Assembly (NCBI RefSeq): GCF_030817275.1 | Contig: NZ_JAUSZD010000002.1 | Span: forward strand, 6,014,001 to 6,078,000 | Length of the DNA stretch: 64,000 nt | Direction of reading: 5' to 3' | From: Paenibacillus sp. V4I7 | GTDB taxonomy: Bacteria; Bacillota; Bacilli; Paenibacillales; NBRC-103111 | Part shown: positions 27,905 through 36,034 of the stretch, piece by piece | Layout of the letters: every line of letters starts with the position of its first letter | Numbering within the stretch: position 1 is the first letter of the stretch | Translations under genes and position numbers: made by a program | The notes under the pieces: model-generated | What the model saw: the letters and a program-made list of their open reading frames with translations, nothing else | Databases searched by the model: none | Told to the model about the DNA's origin: nothing

Positions 27905-28614
27905 AATAAGGAATGGAAGCAGTCGAACAATGGCGCATCAGGCATGCCGCATTGCTTTTGAATATCCTGCAATGTTCCATTTGCTACCAATCTGCCACCT
28001 GAAAGAAGCACAAACGAACTGCAAATCCGTTCTGCTGTATCTAACACATGGGTACTCATCAGAATGCCTGCACCGCGCTTGCGTTCCTCATCCAACATCC
28101 CTAAGAAATCTTTAATCGCTTTCGGATCCAATCCAATGAAAGGCTCGTCTACAATATACACATCTGGTTTATTCAAAAAGCCGAGGATTAGCATAATTTT
28201 CTGCTGCATCCCTTTGGAAAATTTCCCGGGCAGTTGATGCTTTTCATCCAAAAGTCGGAACCGATGTAAGAGATCATCAGCACGCTCTAGGAAAACCGTT
28301 CGATCCAGATCGTAGACGGATGCAGCAAATTCCAAATGCTCCCACAAGGTCAACTCATCATACAGAATCGGATGTTCCGGAATGTAAGCGTAGCTTTTTC
28401 GTTCACCTTTAAAAGAGATTTCACCCTTGAAATCCTTCAATAAACCAAGGATACTCTTAATCGTTGTGCTCTTGCCAGCTCCATTTGGACCTAGCAGACC
28501 CACCAGTTCACCTTGCCCTACATCAAAATGAATCTGTTTTATTATATCTGGAACCTCATCATAACCAGCCTGATCGATATGTACTTCTAGTACAGCTAAT
28601 CGTTCTTCTGACAT
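27901..28614 (-). CDS. ecsA: ABC transporter ATP-binding protein, EcsA family
   Basis: A complete nucleotide-binding domain: Walker A 'GPNGAGKSTTIKS', Q-loop region 'YAYIPEHPILYDELT', signature 'FSKGMQQK', Walker B 'VYIVDEPFIGLDP' and the H-loop 'STHVLD'. The 'YIPEHPILYDELT' segment and the 237-aa length agree with EcsA. It forms an operon with the downstream permease. Upstream on the same strand are the remains of a CPBP-type membrane protease gene. Confidence 0.82.
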   Translation of the reverse strand: MSEERLAVLEVHIDQAGYDEVPDIIKQIHFDVGQGELVGLLGPNGAGKSTTIKSILGLLKDFKGEISFKGERKSYAYIPEHPILYDELTLWEHLEFAASVYDLDRTVFLERADDLLHRFRLLDEKHQLPGKFSKGMQQKIMLILGFLNKPDVYIVDEPFIGLDPKAIKDFLGMLDEERKRGAGILMSTHVLDTAERICSSFVLLSGGRLVANGTLQDIQKQCGMPDAPLFDCFHSLL

Positions 28615-28648
28615 TCTCGGTCACGATCCCTTCTACCCACATCATATA

Positions 28649-29000
28649 TCACGCATCTGCACATTTCCAATATCGTATCATGAAGTGGATTACGGAAAAT
28701 GAATGACCAATATCTGCCAATGAATGGCTAATGATTGAACCCCGCAATGTACGATACTTGATGACCATACTCCCCCATAACATTCCTGCGAGAAAAACCA
28801 GTAAAAAGAAGATTAGAGGGTTCCTCCAAACAGGATTCACCAAAGTAAGTACCAAAACAAGAAGTACCGTGTATATTCCCAAGTAAATTTCCAATCCTTT
28901 AACAATAACCCCAGTTGTGAAGATTCAAATAGCTCATTATGAAGCAAAACTCCTCCGGTAATAATAGCGACTAAACAAACAACCCCAAGGCCGATCCCTG
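28649..29000 (-). pseudogene. CPBP-family intramembrane protease remnant
   Basis: A minus frame carries 'FLAGMLWGSMVIKYRTLRGS' and 'ISHSLADIGHSF', the last two motifs of CPBP (CAAX protease and bacteriocin-processing) proteins. The preceding sequence is in a different frame and lacks the catalytic EExxxR motif. The 5' part runs into the terminator at 29009-29032, so the gene is truncated and frameshifted. Confidence 0.72.
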
Positions 29001-29008
29001 ACAAAAAA

Positions 29009-29032
29009 GAAAGGCCCCTCACGGAGCCTCTC
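29009..29032 (-). terminator. Terminator between glycosidase and CPBP remnants
   Basis: On the minus strand, GAGAGGCTCC-GTGA-GGGGCCTTTC forms a 10-bp stem (two G-U pairs) followed by TTTTTT. It ends transcription from the glycosidase remnant. Confidence 0.8.
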
Positions 29033-29069
29033 TGTTATAGATGATAGCAAGATAATAGGATAGATCGGT

Positions 29070-30170
29070 TTATACCGGTTGCGTCTTTTCAAATATGCCC
29101 GCCAAGTAAGTCACCACTGTTTCGGATCATCTAGGGACGATTCATCGTTCCGGTGAACGGTATTGTTATGCGGGGCCGAACGCACAATTTCCGGCTGTGT
29201 GTACGCTTCTTTCGAGATATGCTCCAGCGCACATCATCCAGGAAAGTGTCCAACCGTGTATCGGCGGCTTGTTGCAGTTCCAGAGTTCATACTTATTATT
29301 GATGAAATCCGGAATCAAGCCGCTCTCATCCTGGCGGTCAAAGAATATCATGAATTGATCCCACGCCAGCTTCGGATCGTGGCGAACGAGCGCCATCGCA
29401 TTGAAACAGTGATCCCAACTCCAAATATTCGTCATCCAGTTCTTCGACTTATACATCGCCGATCGAGTTAGGCACCCCTCTGCCGGAACGAGGCAGGACC
29501 ATGTGATATAAGCCGCAAGTTCCCGACTTTCATGCCAGCGTTCTGGCAGAGGCAGCATGCGATTCAGCCACTGATTAAACTCTTCCTTCACTTGCTTCAC
29601 AGCGTCATCGAAGGATTCCCAAGCAGCGCGCGGCTCCCACACGGTGTGGAATTCCTCTACAGCAAACTCGGATATACCCGATTTGCGGTCAGGCAAGAAG
29701 TCTGCGATTACGTAGGAGCTTTTAATTTTGTCCCATGGCACTTCCATCCTCAAGTCGCCACCTAGCGCTGTCAGCATGAACCTGCATTCATGGGTGAAGC
29801 TATTCACTTCCCAGCTGCTGGAGGCTGCTTGATACGCGTAATCGTAAGCCGCCGTACGGAAGGTTAAGCGAATGCCACAGCCTTTCGTGCGAATCCGAAA
29901 TGTTCGGTGATCGGAAATACAAATCTCAGCCTTTAAGCCTCCTGTCGATTCAAGCCTAATCAACTCCGGACAAGCTATTGCCTGGAATGACACGGATTGA
30001 CCGCTTTCATCCAGCATATCCATATGGAACGCCTCGCCAAATTTATCGTCGCCGCCACGAACGGTGCGCAGATACAGGCCTTGTTGTCTATCTTGGGCTT
30101 CAGGCAGAATCGAAATCGCTAGGAAGGATTCTCTCCGGCTGAAAGGTACAACGTTTAGGTCAAAGTTCAT
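29070..30170 (-). pseudogene. MGH1-like (alpha/alpha)6-barrel glycoside hydrolase, truncated
   Basis: The open frame 29166-30170 encodes 334 aa: an N-terminal beta-sandwich, then the start of an (alpha/alpha)6 barrel with 'WMTNIWSWDHCFNAMALV' and 'ESGLIPDFINNKYELWN', typical of amylo-alpha-1,6-glucosidase/MGH1-like enzymes. After 'HGWTLSWMMCAGAYLER' the similarity ends and the frame closes. A short frame to 29070 ending 'YLAGIFEKTQPV' may be the original C-terminus. Roughly half of the barrel is missing, so the enzyme is almost certainly inactive. Confidence 0.7.
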
Positions 30171-30342
30171 GATTCATTCTCCTTTACGAAAGCAGTATGC
30201 GCTTTCATTGTACCGAATGGAGATCTGGGTAAGAACCGACAGTTGTTTGTGATGGGTAGGTAATTTGTTGCGTGTTTTGGGTTGCGAGGGGGTAAGGGAG
30301 AATTTTGTTCGGCGTGAATAGTCATATTGTTCGAAAATAAAA

Positions 30343-30363
30343 AACCTCCCATCGTGGGAGGTT
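30343..30363 (-). terminator. Terminator of the membrane/XRE/DUF4386 operon
   Basis: The perfect 9-bp stem AACCTCCCA/TGGGAGGTT is followed on the minus strand by TTTTTATTTT. Confidence 0.88.
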
Positions 30364-30433
30364 GATTTTGTGAGTATCGCTTTAAGAAATATGACCATAA
30401 TCTAATAGTTATCCCTCTTATTTTGGATAACTA

Positions 30434-31150
30434 TTACCTCTGTTGAACCTTTATACCCTTAATCAGAAGCCAGAAAGCTAATGATAACTCTCCAATCACA
30501 CCAGGCACGGCTACAATGAGTACGAATATTGTTTTGTAGTCGGTGTAGTTAGGTAGAAGAAAATGTGCAGTACTATCTATTACATATCCAACAGATGCAA
30601 TGATCAAGAAGATCCCAATTATTCTTGGTAGGTAGCCTCCTGATTTGACTATTAAATAACCAACCACCAACAAATGAAATCCGAAAAATACCAATCCAAT
30701 AAGCCATCCATTGTTAAAGGCATCAATCAGTAACAACACCTGAGCGTGTAACTGTTCTTTTGTGAATACCGTTAAGTATTCAGCACCATTTAGAAGTGGT
30801 AGAACATTCAAAAAATTAGACAAGGCGATTCCAAAAATAGCGGTGTATACCAATCTAAAACACGCCGCGAGCATGGCAAGATTCTTATTAACGGGTTTGA
30901 GGAGAACATACAGTGCCCAAGCAACCAGCACATCAAGTATAAGCACGATGACAAAGCTGATAAATCCACTCCGAAATAACATTTCATTGGCTATGATGTT
31001 ACTAGCGGTTGCTGCTGCATCACCCGGTACAATAAGACCCTCAAGAACAGAAAAATTAGAAAACATAGCAAGTACGGCCATAAGTAGAAGCCCTAACCCT
31101 GCGACTCTAGCATAATAAAGCGGTGAAGCTTCTGTATTACGGTTTATCAT
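30434..31150 (-). CDS. DUF4386 family membrane protein
   Basis: 238 aa with six hydrophobic helices. The pattern 'YARVAGLGLLLMAVLAMFSN' at the start and 'KSGGYLPRIIGIFLIIASVG' near residue 175 are diagnostic of DUF4386 proteins, whose function is unknown. A GAGGGG lies upstream of the ATG. It is the last gene of a three-gene operon with an XRE regulator and a small membrane protein. Confidence 0.85.
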   Translation of the reverse strand: MINRNTEASPLYYARVAGLGLLLMAVLAMFSNFSVLEGLIVPGDAAATASNIIANEMLFRSGFISFVIVLILDVLVAWALYVLLKPVNKNLAMLAACFRLVYTAIFGIALSNFLNVLPLLNGAEYLTVFTKEQLHAQVLLLIDAFNNGWLIGLVFFGFHLLVVGYLIVKSGGYLPRIIGIFLIIASVGYVIDSTAHFLLPNYTDYKTIFVLIVAVPGVIGELSLAFWLLIKGIKVQQR

Positions 31151-31162
31151 TGCTAACCCCTC

Positions 31163-31378
31163 CTAATTTTCCACAAAAGAGAACACTTCTTCCAACGTTA
31201 AGCCGAACACGCGAGCAATACGAAAAGCCAATTCCAGAGAAGGGGAGTAATTTCCTTTCTCGATGGCAACGATGGTCTGTCGTGTCACCCCCGCTTTATC
31301 TGCTAACTGTTGTTGGGTCATTTCATCATGGTTAAAGCGTAAGATCCGAATATTGTTGCTAATATGACCTTTGCCCAT
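31163..31378 (-). CDS. Small XRE-family HTH regulator
   Basis: About 70 aa, almost entirely one helix-turn-helix: 'TQQQLADKAGVTRQTIVAIE' followed by 'SPSLELAFRIARVFG'. This compact YgzD-like class often sits beside small membrane proteins. The start at 31378 has GAGAGGAG upstream; the frame is open for 15 more codons but without an RBS. It begins 1 nt after the stop of the upstream membrane protein gene, so the two are coupled. Confidence 0.9.
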   Translation of the reverse strand: MGKGHISNNIRILRFNHDEMTQQQLADKAGVTRQTIVAIEKGNYSPSLELAFRIARVFGLTLEEVFSFVEN

Positions 31379-31379
31379 C

Positions 31380-31826
31380 TTAGACTCCTCTCCGATAAAG
31401 ATACAGCTGTGTGATGACTCCAATCACCTCTGATAATAACCCTGAACTAATAAGTATGATGAACATAACATAGGGTGGTTGATCCATGACCGACGGTATC
31501 ATCGCTAGAAGAAAACCAATGATAAAGACATAATGAGAATTTCTTGTGGATTTCAATTCAATTAATTGGTCCAGCTCATCCGTAATTCGAGGTTCTTTCT
31601 CATTCGTTGCTATGGTATTGACAATACTGAATACGATATGAATGATGATTTTTGCTAAAATCGACACTGGGATTAGAATTAAGATGAAGGCTCCCCAGAA
31701 GCTGAATGCATTTGATGTATGAAAGCTCCCTTCTTGGTACTTTTGAAACACATACATACTATAGATAGAAAAAATTAGTAAGGTAGAAATTAAAGATACG
31801 ACGTTTCTCTTTTCTTGAAAGGACAT
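31380..31826 (-). CDS. Small membrane protein with four predicted helices
   Basis: The ~148-aa product has hydrophobic segments at about residues 10-28, 42-66, 98-112 and 118-136 and a soluble loop 'NEKEPRITDELDQLIELKS' between helices 2 and 3. This loop pattern (rDELde.i..ks) is seen in DUF2178-like membrane proteins that accompany small XRE regulators. Function unknown. The start at 31826 has AAAGGAG 8 nt upstream. It is the first gene of the operon. Confidence 0.75.
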   Translation of the reverse strand: MSFQEKRNVVSLISTLLIFSIYSMYVFQKYQEGSFHTSNAFSFWGAFILILIPVSILAKIIIHIVFSIVNTIATNEKEPRITDELDQLIELKSTRNSHYVFIIGFLLAMIPSVMDQPPYVMFIILISSGLLSEVIGVITQLYLYRRGV

Positions 31827-31931
31827 ATTCACCACTCCTTTTCTGTTAATATTTATAGAAAAAGTAAAGTATTATATACACAGTATATTATCCATTATAC
31901 ATTATGTCAAGTATTCTTTACATTTATGGGA

Positions 31932-32001
31932 TAGAGGCTGTCCAAAAAGTAGTCGAAGATGTCCGAGAGATATACTGTGCGACAATTTGGGACAGTCCCT
32001 A
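31932..32001. mobile_element. Short IS-end or MITE-like element
   Basis: Imperfect terminal inverted repeats flank 70 bp: TAGAGGCTGTCCAAAAA on the left and, as the reverse complement, TAGGGACTGTCCCAAAT on the right. The GGCTGTCC type of end resembles tips of transposons of IS1182/IS5-like elements. There is no coding capacity. Confidence 0.4.
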
Positions 32002-32005
32002 TGCA

Positions 32006-32039
32006 AAAAGAGCAAAGGCGCTTACGCCTTTGCTCTTTT
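32006..32039 (-). terminator. Strong terminator of the lysine permease gene
   Basis: The perfect 15-bp stem AAAAGAGCAAAGGCG/CGCCTTTGCTCTTTT with loop CTTA lies 7 bp past the permease stop. Confidence 0.92.
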
Positions 32040-32045
32040 GTTCAA

Positions 32046-33479
32046 TTAATCTTCTGTTGAATCCAAATTGCATTCTTCCAGTTTTAACACTTTTGTTTTG
32101 TATTTCCACTTGTAGCCCAGCCACAACACCAAGAAAAATGGAATTCCAACATAGGAAGCGAATACGAATTTCCAGTCCACCTGACCTTCCGAAAATGCGC
32201 TAATGCTTTGGCCAATGATGACAATCATACACATTACCCCTGCCAAGATCGGCCCAAACGGGAACCACATGGAGCGGTATGGAAGATCAGCTACTTTGTG
32301 CCCTTGTGCAACGTAAGCTTTACGGAAACGGTAATGGCTAATTGCAATACCAAGCCATGCAATGAATCCAGACATACCTGATGCGTTCAATAGCCAAATG
32401 TACACTTGACCATCACCAAAGAAGGAGGCAAGGAAAGCAAGCATTCCGATTGCAGCTGTCGCGAGCAGGGCGTAAACTGGAATCCCGCTTTTATTTAATT
32501 TAGTGAATAATTTAGGTGCTTTACCTTCTTTCGCCAATACCCACAGCATGCGTGTAGAAGCGTACATCCCTGAGTTCCCTGCGGATAAAACCGAGCTAAG
32601 GATTACGGCATTCATTACAGAAGCTGCTATGCTTAAGCCTGCTTTTTCGAAAATAATCGTAAACGGACTCGCCGCTACGCTGTCGCTAGCCAATGTATCT
32701 GTGGAATACGGAATCAGCATGCCAACAACGAAAATAGCTAAGATATAAAACAATAGAATTCTCCAGAACACGCTGCGGATCGCGCGAGGAACGCTCTTCC
32801 GAGGATTCTCAGACTCCCCTGCTGCAATACCGACGAGTTCTGTTCCTTGGAAGGAGAAACCAGCAGCCATACAAACACCAAGAACTGCAAGCAAACCGCC
32901 CGAAATCGGCGCGTCACCTGCTGTAAAATTACTGAATCCAATCGCTTCTCCGCCCCAGATGCCGACGATCATTAGCAATCCGATACCGATAAACACAACA
33001 ATTGTTACAATCTTTATCATAGCGAACCAATATTCCGACTCACCAAAGCTTTTAACAGACAATAAATTAAGACCAACCATCAATGCAAGAAATAATGCAC
33101 TCCATAGGAACGAGGGGCTGTCAGGCAGCCAGAACTTAATAATTAACGTCGCCGCGGACAACTCTGCCGCGATTGTAATTGCCCAATTATACCAATAATT
33201 CCACCCTAGTGCGAAGCCAAAGGATGGATCTACGAATTTCGTTGCATAGGTACTGAATGTTCCAGATACCGGCATAAATGTCGCCATTTCTCCTAAGCTT
33301 GTTACCAAAAAGTAAACCATAATTCCAATGATGAAGTATGCTAACAGCGCGCCGCCTGGTCCAGCCGTATGAATCGCCCCGCCGCTAGCTAGGAACAACC
33401 CTGTTCCAATCGATCCGCCGAGTGAAATCATCGTCATGTGGCGCGACTTCAAGCCTCTACGTAACTTGTTCTCTTTCAA
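32046..33479 (-). CDS. lysP: Lysine-specific amino acid permease (APC family, LysP-type)
   Basis: A twelve-helix amino acid/polyamine/organocation transporter of 477 aa. The first helix carries 'MISLGGSIGTGLFLASG', the substrate-backbone-binding glycine motif; 'GTELVGIAAGESENPRKSVP' is the conserved loop after helix 6. Family membership alone gives only 'amino acid permease', but the lysine riboswitch immediately upstream identifies lysine as the likely substrate. The start is TTG with AAAGGGAG upstream. Expression should fall when lysine is abundant. Confidence 0.9.
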   Translation of the reverse strand: MKENKLRRGLKSRHMTMISLGGSIGTGLFLASGGAIHTAGPGGALLAYFIIGIMVYFLVTSLGEMATFMPVSGTFSTYATKFVDPSFGFALGWNYWYNWAITIAAELSAATLIIKFWLPDSPSFLWSALFLALMVGLNLLSVKSFGESEYWFAMIKIVTIVVFIGIGLLMIVGIWGGEAIGFSNFTAGDAPISGGLLAVLGVCMAAGFSFQGTELVGIAAGESENPRKSVPRAIRSVFWRILLFYILAIFVVGMLIPYSTDTLASDSVAASPFTIIFEKAGLSIAASVMNAVILSSVLSAGNSGMYASTRMLWVLAKEGKAPKLFTKLNKSGIPVYALLATAAIGMLAFLASFFGDGQVYIWLLNASGMSGFIAWLGIAISHYRFRKAYVAQGHKVADLPYRSMWFPFGPILAGVMCMIVIIGQSISAFSEGQVDWKFVFASYVGIPFFLVLWLGYKWKYKTKVLKLEECNLDSTED

Positions 33480-33542
33480 TTTCTATACGCTCCCTTTATC
33501 TTGTTTTCCGTTAACTTTCTTTAAATAGAAGGCTACAAACGC

Positions 33543-33581
33543 AAAAAAGCCGCCTCTCTTCTTAAATAAGTTAGGCAGCTT
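33543..33581 (-). terminator. Riboswitch-controlled intrinsic terminator
   Basis: On the minus strand the stem AAGCTGCCT/AGGCGGCTT (one G-U pair) is followed by TTTT. It sits between the lysine aptamer and the permease start, so it is the expression platform. Confidence 0.85.
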
Positions 33582-33604
33582 CTACTCCCTCATTTATCCT
33601 GTTT

Positions 33605-33795
33605 CAAGATAGCACAACACACTGTTTTGGATTCAACAGTATGACAGTTCCGTTCCTTTCGGAAACGGCCCCAGCCGAGCGCGGTCAGTATACCGTGCGG
33701 CTTCGGCAATGTTGCCTTTTCATCGGAATCAACAGTCTTTACTGGACTTCCTCCGATGTACTCTTCAACATCGCGACCTCTACCTCATCTAGGTT
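33605..33795 (-). promoter_or_regulatory. Lysine riboswitch (L box)
   Basis: Read on the minus strand, the leader has the L-box landmarks in order: GATGAGGTAGAGGTCGCG, then AGTA…GGAGGAAGTCC, 'GATGAAAAGGCAACATTGCC', GAAGC, GGCTGGGGC, 'GGAACTGTCATACTGTTG', and the closing GTGCTATCT that pairs with the 5' AGAT strand. The aptamer binds lysine and favours the downstream terminator, switching off lysP. The gap 33480-34025 otherwise holds only the riboswitch promoter region. Confidence 0.93.
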
Positions 33796-34025
33796 GATGA
33801 GGGTTCATATTTAGTTTTAATAACTTTACTATTTTAATTAGCTTCAGGTTATTAATCAATAGATATTTATTCCAAATTTGTATGGTTTTATCTGCTTTCT
33901 TGCTTAATATGTGAACCACAAAACAGCTGTCATTCATAATTCGACTGTCCTCTACACCCTCATTCGTGAACAACATAACGAAACTTATACTAATGAAACA
34001 ATTAACATGATTAAAGGAGCTTCGA

Positions 34026-34193
34026 ATGCTGACCAATATGGAGGAAAGAAAGATCACTAATGGAGATATTGACCTGATGATTGCTGAAATAGAGGAAGGC
34101 TGGAGAGAGTTGAGTATGATCAGTAGGTCTTGCCGGGATATTAGGGAGGATCTGGTTAGGCTAACGCAAGTTTTGGATGAAATCATTTATTAA
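34026..34193 (+). CDS. Small hypothetical protein (55 aa)
   Basis: A 55-codon frame starts at an ATG with AAAGGAG 6 nt upstream. The product is highly charged and helical ('ERKITNGDIDLMIAEIEEGW', 'IREDLVRLTQVLDEII'). The heptad-like spacing of Leu/Ile suggests a coiled coil. I do not recognise a family. It lies between the lysine riboswitch promoter region and the CBS gene, with 112 bp to the latter. Confidence 0.6.
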   Translation: MLTNMEERKITNGDIDLMIAEIEEGWRELSMISRSCRDIREDLVRLTQVLDEIIY

Positions 34194-34305
34194 GATACTG
34201 GTGTCACTCGCTTAAATGGAAACATTTTCCAATGCCTTTGTAAGACATTTATGTTTTAATGAACATATAATTGATTGAAATTTCTGAGAAAAGGAGTTAA
34301 TCACT

Positions 34306-34710
34306 ATGACAATAGCCTCTTTTCTATTACCCAAAGACAAGGTTGCCTTTATTACATCGTCGGCTTCCATGCGGGAAGCGCTAGAACAATTAGAAAATCA
34401 TTATTACACAGCACTTCCCATTGTTGCTAGTGACGGGAAATATGTAGGTACACTGTCGGAAGGTGACCTGTTATGGACCTTAAAGAATACACCTGGGCTT
34501 CATTTTGATAATTTGGATCAAGTGCCCGTGAGCGAAATTGAGAAGCATATTCATAATGAGTCCGTTTCAATTAATGCCTACATGGAAGATATGCTGGCGC
34601 TAGCAGCTGATCAAAATTTTGTTCCGGTTGTAGATGACGAAAATATTTTCATAGGAATTATTCGCCGGAAAGATATAATTGAATATTATATGAGAAACAT
34701 AACCGATTGA
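34306..34710 (+). CDS. CBS-domain pair protein (CbpB/DarB-like)
   Basis: The 134 aa consist of two CBS motifs: one around 'YYTALPIVASDGKYVGTLSE' and the second around 'NFVPVVDDENIFIGIIRRKD'. CBS pairs bind adenosine ligands. Length, the 'D-K-V-A' start and the 'LDQVPVSEI' linker resemble DarB/CbpB, a c-di-AMP-binding regulator of Bacillus and Listeria; this closer assignment is tentative. AAAAGGAG precedes the ATG. It is probably monocistronic. Confidence 0.8.
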   Translation: MTIASFLLPKDKVAFITSSASMREALEQLENHYYTALPIVASDGKYVGTLSEGDLLWTLKNTPGLHFDNLDQVPVSEIEKHIHNESVSINAYMEDMLALAADQNFVPVVDDENIFIGIIRRKDIIEYYMRNITD

Positions 34711-34719
34711 TGAACCTAA

Positions 34720-34750
34720 TGCCAATGCTTTGGCAATATCTTTCCCCTTT
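34720..34750 (+). terminator. Probable terminator of CBS gene
   Basis: TGCCAA-TGCT-TTGGCA is followed after a few bases by a TTTCCCCTTTTT stretch. The stem is short. Confidence 0.45.
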
Positions 34751-34857
34751 TTCTACTACATCGACAAAATTCAAGACACTCTGCCTCCTTTAATTCTCGA
34801 ATTAACAATAATCCCAAATAAATGTTTATTGTGCTTAATTTGTCCGTTAACATAAAC

Positions 34858-34885
34858 AAGCTGCCCAATTAAATTGCGGCAGCTT
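34858..34885 (-). terminator. Probable terminator of DUF3231 gene
   Basis: AAGCTGCC/GGCAGCTT forms an 8-bp perfect stem with internal AAT/ATT pairing; the minus-strand tail TTGTTTATG is moderately T-rich. It lies 18 bp past the stop. Confidence 0.65.
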
Positions 34886-34902
34886 ACATGTGTTCGTTAA
34901 CA

Positions 34903-35910
34903 TCATGTTTTCGTTAGTTGTTTTCTATCTTCAACTTGTGGTGGTTCCTCCATCCAGCCGTTTTTGATCATTAATTCTCCACCGTCTTTGACAAAGGGTA
35001 TAATTTTCTGAGTAAGTCGAGCCATCGTCACCAGCAAATCACTTCGCAAACTAAAAGCTCCACCCAGTGCATTGCTACCAATACCAAATGATCCTAATAA
35101 GTTAGTGATATACATCATTAACTTATCCGAAAAAGGAGCAACCGTAGAATTCGTCGCTTTCCCTGCATGAGTGGCAGGCGGCTCTATGTAATCTTGACGT
35201 AAATATTCACCTAGTGTTGTTTCAACTTCTTTGGACAATTTCATTCCTTCAACAAAATATTCTTTAACTTTCTTATCATTAGCTACTTGGGCGAACCCAA
35301 TCATTAGTTGCATGCCGGTAAGGTTAGTCTCAATGGCATGATGTAAAAGGGAAATTTCAATGGCATTTAATGATCTTGTTTCCCTTAGCAAATTAAATCC
35401 TGATAAATAATTTTCATCCTTAATAAAGGCAATTTCTTTGGGCATTGTCATAAAAGGAGGGCGGACAAGAACCCCTTTATCTAAAAGAAACTGTGTACAT
35501 TGGTCAAACATCTCTTGTGCGTTTGCTGTTAATTGCTTAAATAGTTGTCTTATATCTTTACGATAGGACATCGTTGAGTACAATGCAAAAAGACTAGCCT
35601 CAATCTTGCTTATCATATGTAAAAACATGGGCTCATACAGAAAATCAAATAACTTAGGAACTCCTTTATTAACGTCGTTTGCCGTAAAGCCAAGTGGAAT
35701 AACTGCTCCTTCTTGTTGGAAAATATGTTTAATGGATTCTACAATTTGTTCCGATGAATCGTAAGTCGACTTTAAGATTTGTTGAATGTCATCATTTTCT
35801 ACATGCTCAAGGAAATACTCTAAAAACTGCAATAACATTGTTTTTTCTTGATAAGTCATCCACAAGTTTCCTATTTCTGATGACGTCAATGGTACATGGT
35901 TTGAATTCAT
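34903..35910 (-). CDS. DUF3231 family protein
   Basis: 335 aa with two similar all-helical halves, as usual for DUF3231: each contains a 'N…E…L.H…T…….' helix pattern (for example 'RSLNAIEISLLHHAIETNLT' in the second half). The fold resembles ferritin-like four-helix bundles. Function is unknown; members are common in spore-forming Bacillales. AAGGGAG precedes the ATG. No operon partner. Confidence 0.82.
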   Translation of the reverse strand: MNSNHVPLTSSEIGNLWMTYQEKTMLLQFLEYFLEHVENDDIQQILKSTYDSSEQIVESIKHIFQQEGAVIPLGFTANDVNKGVPKLFDFLYEPMFLHMISKIEASLFALYSTMSYRKDIRQLFKQLTANAQEMFDQCTQFLLDKGVLVRPPFMTMPKEIAFIKDENYLSGFNLLRETRSLNAIEISLLHHAIETNLTGMQLMIGFAQVANDKKVKEYFVEGMKLSKEVETTLGEYLRQDYIEPPATHAGKATNSTVAPFSDKLMMYITNLLGSFGIGSNALGGAFSLRSDLLVTMARLTQKIIPFVKDGGELMIKNGWMEEPPQVEDRKQLTKT

Positions 35911-35991
35911 TGGTTATACTCCCTTGTTTTAATGATTAATGATTATTTTTATCCATTAACTCCATTTAAATTCCCTAATGAAATAAAAAAA

Positions 35992-36015
35992 AGAAGCCGC
36001 TTCATAGCAGCTCCT
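35992..36015 (-). terminator. Terminator of the AAA ATPase gene
   Basis: On the minus strand AGgAGCTGC-TATGAA-GCGGCTtCT forms an imperfect hairpin followed by TTTTTTTT. Confidence 0.7.
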
Positions 36016-36034
36016 GTTAAACTAAAGTTTTTCG

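Noticed and set aside
28837-29022. Open frame starting at GTG 29022
   Set aside because: The GTG lies in the loop of a terminator hairpin; the frame is part of the decayed CPBP gene, not a separate gene.
33785-34186. 133-codon minus-strand frame
   Set aside because: It overlaps the lysine riboswitch 5' end and is antisense to the better supported 55-codon gene; no RBS and unlikely composition.
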